A stretch of 44,703 nucleotides of DNA from JANNFX01 sp031380225 (GTDB taxonomy: Bacteria; Pseudomonadota; Alphaproteobacteria; Rhizobiales; Hyphomicrobiaceae): assembly GCA_031380225.1 (NCBI GenBank), contig JANNFX010000156.1:1-44703 (forward strand), written 5' to 3'. The notes below the pieces were generated by a model. It was given only the letters and a program-made list of their open reading frames with translations. It made no database searches and was not told the origin of the DNA. Positions 41,439 to 44,703 of the stretch are shown piece by piece. The position numbers and the translations under genes were made by a program. Every line of letters starts with the position of its first letter. Positions within the stretch are counted from its first letter, which is position 1.

Positions 41439-43016
41439 TCAGCCAAACGTGCCGCCGTTGTTGCGTGGCTCGCCATTGGGCATCTTACCCGCAATCCGAA
41501 CGGCATCTTCAGCAGCACGCACGATCGCCTTGGCTTTGTTGATGCACTCTTGCTGTTCGTTCTCAGGAATTGAATCGTAGACGATCCCAGCGCCCGACTG
41601 CACATGCAGCATGCCATCTTTGACCAGCGCCGTCCGCAGCACAATTGCGGTGTCCATCTCGCCGTCGGCGGTGAAATAGCCGACACATCCGGCATAGGGG
41701 CTGCGCTTCGATTTTTCGAGCTCGTCGATGACCTGCATGGCACGGACTTTTGGTGCGCCTGAAACGGTCCCGGCCGGAAAGCCCGCCATCAGTGCGTCAA
41801 CGGCATCATGTGGGCTGTCGAGTTGGCCGATAACGTTCGAGACGATGTGCATGACATGGCTATAGCGTTCGATGACAAACTGATCGGTGACCTCGACGGT
41901 GCCAGTCTTCGCAACGCGGCCGACATCATTGCGGCCAAGATCCAGCAGCATCAGATGTTCGGCGCGTTCCTTTGGATCTTTAATGAGCGCGTCAGCCAGT
42001 GCGCGATCCTCTTGATCGGTGGCACCGCGGCGCGCTGTTCCCGCAATCGGCCGGATGGTGACTTGCCCATCGCGCACACGCACAAGGATTTCCGGCGACG
42101 ACCCAACCAGTGCAAAACCGGCGAAGTCGAGAAAGAACAAATAGGGTGACGGGTTGAGGCGCCTTAGCGATCGATACAACGCAAACGCCGGCAACGTGAA
42201 CGGCGTCGTAAAGCGCTGCGACAGAACCACCTGGAAGATATCGCCGGCGCGGATGTAGTCCTTGGCCTTATCGACCATCTGCCGGAATTCTTGGGCACTG
42301 GTATTAGAGACCGGCTCAGCCAGGGCAATGCCCGCAGCCGTAACTGATGAAGCCGCCGGATGCGTGATTGAACCCGCCAAGGCGTCAACGACCCGCTCCA
42401 AACGCTCATTGGCGCTGGCGTAGGCTTTGTCCGCGGTTATGTCTGCGCTGGGCCTGACTGGCGTGACGACCGACAACTCATCGCGCACACTGTCAAAGAT
42501 CACAATAATCGTTGGCCGGATCAGAATGGAATCCGGCACGCCTAAGTCATCGGTATTGACGTCCGGCAGATGCTCGACCAGCCGGATGGTGTCGTAGCCC
42601 ATATAGCCGAACACACCGGCAGCCATCGGCGGCAATTCAGGTGGCAGATCAAGCCTCGAGGCTGCGAGCAGCGCGCGGAGCGACGTTAGCGCTGGATTTA
42701 ATTCAGCCTTGAATTTCGTAGCGCCTTTGGCCGGCACCAGTCCCAATTCAGCTTTGTCACCGTGGGCGCGCCAGACCAAATCCGGGTTAAGCCCGATGAC
42801 GGAATAGCGCCCGCGCGTGGCTCCACCTTCAACCGATTCAAGCAAGAAGCTCATGCTCCCATGAGTGGCGAGCTTCATGTATGCCGAAACTGGCGTCTCA
42901 AGATCGGCGATCAGCCGCGTCCACACAACTTGCGCAACGCCGTCCTGGTAACGGCTGGCGAAGTCGCGCTGCGGCGGCCAAATGCCGGCCGCCAATCCTG
43001 ACAGGGGTGCGCTCAC
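41439..43016 (-). CDS. trpE: Anthranilate synthase component I
   Basis: TrpE converts chorismate to anthranilate using ammonia from TrpG. The 525-residue protein has the tryptophan-feedback segment FLLESVEGG (about 56-64). The chorismate-binding core includes QRFTTPFTLPAFALY, FALVGSSPEILVRV, RPIAGTARRG, GAPKVRAMQVIDELE and YAGCVGYFTADGEMDTAIVLR (blocks CVGYFTADGEMD). Length is normal for unfused TrpE; it is not the TrpEG fusion of Rhizobium-type species. It lies 11 bases after the PpiD-like gene, so it is probably transcribed from upstream, and there is no room for a trp leader-peptide attenuator. Confidence 0.97.
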   Translation of the reverse strand: MSAPLSGLAAGIWPPQRDFASRYQDGVAQVVWTRLIADLETPVSAYMKLATHGSMSFLLESVEGGATRGRYSVIGLNPDLVWRAHGDKAELGLVPAKGATKFKAELNPALTSLRALLAASRLDLPPELPPMAAGVFGYMGYDTIRLVEHLPDVNTDDLGVPDSILIRPTIIVIFDSVRDELSVVTPVRPSADITADKAYASANERLERVVDALAGSITHPAASSVTAAGIALAEPVSNTSAQEFRQMVDKAKDYIRAGDIFQVVLSQRFTTPFTLPAFALYRSLRRLNPSPYLFFLDFAGFALVGSSPEILVRVRDGQVTIRPIAGTARRGATDQEDRALADALIKDPKERAEHLMLLDLGRNDVGRVAKTGTVEVTDQFVIERYSHVMHIVSNVIGQLDSPHDAVDALMAGFPAGTVSGAPKVRAMQVIDELEKSKRSPYAGCVGYFTADGEMDTAIVLRTALVKDGMLHVQSGAGIVYDSIPENEQQECINKAKAIVRAAEDAVRIAGKMPNGEPRNNGGTFG

Positions 43017-43027
43017 GGCGGCCTCGC

Positions 43028-44703
43028 TTATTGCGCGTCTGCGCCGACTAGGCGTTTCAGAAGTTTGGAATTCGTGGTCACGCCAAGTTTCGATTTCAGC
43101 CCATCAACAAATGCGTACAGGTTGTCGTTGGCGAGTTCTGTCTTGAGGCGCTGAGTTAAGCGGTCTGCCTCTTCCTTGGATGGTGGAGCCGCGGGCTTAA
43201 TGTCGAGGACCTTGAAAATCACTCGCGACTGGCCGTCTGACGATGCGGCCTGTGCTGATGCATCTTTGGCAAGTTCAAACGCCAAGCGGATCGCCTCGTT
43301 GCCAAGGCCTGGCGCAGACATCACGCGCTTCAGGTCTTCAGTTGTTTCAACTTTGCCCCCGGCATCAAGCGCTACCTTGGCTGTGTCTTCGCCAGCCTTT
43401 AGACGGTCAACAAGCTTGTTGGCAAGCTCATCCAACAGCTTGTTGCGCTCAGTCTCTTTGTAAAGAGCTTTGACGGCATCCTTGGCTTCATCAAACGTCT
43501 TTTCTCGCGCCGGAGTGACCGCCAAGGTATCGAACCAAGCATAGCCAGCCTTGCCGAGTTCAACCGCATCGGACTGTGAGCCCGGAGAGGTTATGAATGC
43601 GGCTTCGATCAACTTTCGGGCGTCTGGAAAATTGAGGGCCGCAGGACCGTTCGGACTCTTGTTATCGGCGGTGACAGACTCGACATCGAAAAACTTGAGT
43701 TTCAAATCATCAGCGATTTCTTTGAGCGTCTTGCCGGCATTGCGTGCCTCGATGACAAGATTGACTTTTTCCTGAACGGCGGCTTCAGCCTTCTTGGTCA
43801 CAAACGCGTCGCGGACCTTGTCTTTGACACCATCAAATGTGCTGATTTTGCCGTCTTCAATTTCGATGACACGCACCAGAACGGTCGAGAATTTGCCTTC
43901 AACCGGCCCAGTAACTTCGTCTCGCTTGGCGCCAAACGCAGCGTCAGCGATAACCGGATCGAGCATCTGGGACTTGGCGATCAGGCCGAGATTGACGTCC
44001 GATTCCTTAGCGCCATTGTCTTTGGCAACATCCATAAAATTCTTGGTGCCGGCTGCCAAGACCTTCTTCGCATCTTCTGCAGTTGCCTTGTCTTTGAAAG
44101 CAATTTGTTGAACGCGCCGTTTTTCTGGTTTGTCGAATGAGGCCTTGGTATCGGCATAGGACTTTTGCAGGTCGTCATCTGTGACTTGCACTGAGCCTTT
44201 CATGTCCTCGACGGTCAATGTCAGCACCGACAATTTGCGGGTCTCATCGGTCTTAAAACGGCTCTTGTTTTCGTTGTAGACCGAGTTCAGCTGAGCGTCG
44301 TCGGGGTCGGTGACTGCGATCTTCTTGTCGGCATCGATAGTAACGTGAGCCAAGGTCCGCGTTTCATCATCATAGCCACGTCGCACGCCTGCCATCACTT
44401 GAGGAGCAACCGTTGCGCTTGTCATCGCATCGGTCAATTGACTGCGCAATTCGTTCTCGCGGCGGATCTTGAAGAGGCCTTGCTCGGAAAGGCCTGCTTG
44501 CTGCATAGAGCTGTCAAAGTTGAGTTTCGAGAACGTTCCGTCTGGTCCGGCAAATTCCGGATCAGCTTTGATCTCAGCGGCGAGCGTCTCATCGGAGACG
44601 CCGAGTTTCATTTTTTCCGCCATTTGCAACAGCGCGCCCTGGCCAATAAGGCTTTCAAGGACCGCCCGGTCGAGGCCTAACTTGACCGCGACATCGCGAT
44701 CAA
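43028..44703 (-). CDS. PpiD-like peptidyl-prolyl isomerase (5' end outside the window)
   Basis: The reading frame runs off the window end; the TTG at 44629 is not the true start, because coding sense continues (LGLDRAVLESLIGQGALLQ before MAEKMKLGVSDETLAAEI). What is visible is a SurA/PpiD N-terminal chaperone part up to about 90 residues, a coiled linker (NENKSRFKTDETRKLSVL), and a parvulin domain (RRVQQIAFKDKATAEDAKKV, then FMDVAKDNGAKESDVNLGLI, in blocks). A second repeat-like chaperone part and a helical C-terminus end KLLKRLVGADAQ. PpiD is anchored in the inner membrane and helps periplasmic proteins leave the Sec translocon. The missing N-terminus should contain the anchor. It is followed closely by trpE. 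Confidence 0.88.
   Translation of the reverse strand, partial: DRDVAVKLGLDRAVLESLIGQGALLQMAEKMKLGVSDETLAAEIKADPEFAGPDGTFSKLNFDSSMQQAGLSEQGLFKIRRENELRSQLTDAMTSATVAPQVMAGVRRGYDDETRTLAHVTIDADKKIAVTDPDDAQLNSVYNENKSRFKTDETRKLSVLTLTVEDMKGSVQVTDDDLQKSYADTKASFDKPEKRRVQQIAFKDKATAEDAKKVLAAGTKNFMDVAKDNGAKESDVNLGLIAKSQMLDPVIADAAFGAKRDEVTGPVEGKFSTVLVRVIEIEDGKISTFDGVKDKVRDAFVTKKAEAAVQEKVNLVIEARNAGKTLKEIADDLKLKFFDVESVTADNKSPNGPAALNFPDARKLIEAAFITSPGSQSDAVELGKAGYAWFDTLAVTPAREKTFDEAKDAVKALYKETERNKLLDELANKLVDRLKAGEDTAKVALDAGGKVETTEDLKRVMSAPGLGNEAIRLAFELAKDASAQAASSDGQSRVIFKVLDIKPAAPPSKEEADRLTQRLKTELANDNLYAFVDGLKSKLGVTTNSKLLKRLVGADAQ

Noticed and set aside
41439..43016. TrpE-TrpG fusion
   Set aside because: The trpE frame ends without an amidotransferase domain and trpG is a separate gene at 40074-40679.

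Overview
The window looks like a chromosomal segment of a moderately GC-rich alphaproteobacterium, most likely Hyphomicrobiales (Rhizobiales) or a close relative. This rests on two gene orders typical of that group. One is the outer-membrane biogenesis run lptF-lptG-lptD-surA-pdxA-rsmA (13003 down to 4753). The other is the ppiD-like/trpE ... trpG-trpD ... trpC-moaC-moeA run (44703 down to 35848). There is no prophage, integrase, transposase, tRNA, rRNA or CRISPR array. Intergenic palindromic repeats of several families are common.

Layout. 1-165: nested palindromic repeat. 169-1863: SRPBCC protein and class I fructose-bisphosphate aldolase. 2089-4738: SulP-type anion transporter, a hairpin-rich spacer and an FkbM methyltransferase. 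4753-13003: the minus-strand lpt/surA/pdxA/rsmA operon (LPS export, periplasmic chaperone, vitamin B6, 16S rRNA dimethylation). 13151-17780: a MotA/ExbB-like plus MotB/OmpA-like membrane pair, divergent from a membrane-anchored TIR-TPR protein. 17832-20450: outer-membrane porin-like protein and an RTX protein. 20663-21975: an ECF sigma factor translationally coupled to a three-helix membrane protein. 22122-24164: galU and galE (UDP-sugars). 24236-25601: a coiled-coil protein and a degenerate SDR. 25602-26405: gene-free and rich in palindromes. 26406-35598: a polyamine locus. 35848-44703: moeA, moaC, trpC, a small secreted Asp/His-rich protein, trpD, trpG, a SixA-type phosphatase, trpE and a 5'-truncated PpiD-like isomerase.

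The polyamine locus is the clearest functional unit. A putrescine/spermidine ABC importer (potF, G, H, I) is followed by a gamma-glutamylputrescine synthetase-like gene and an FAD oxidase (puuA/puuB type). Divergent from it are a GntR/FCD regulator and a second glutamine-synthetase-like gene. A perfect TGTGATCACA palindrome occurs once upstream of each arm, and the regulator is a natural candidate to bind it.

The least ordinary points are: (i) the TIR-TM-TPR protein beside an ion-motor-like pair; (ii) an ECF sigma/membrane-protein module whose sequence style recalls Patescibacteria (CPR) proteins; (iii) four 11-bp-phased TTGAAC/GTTCAT blocks before the small secreted protein; (iv) the paired palindromes of the polyamine locus; (v) a hairpin-rich leader whose last stem abuts the FkbM start codon; and (vi) sixA and a small-protein gene inserted into the trp cluster. 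I did not find a system that I can call undescribed with confidence.
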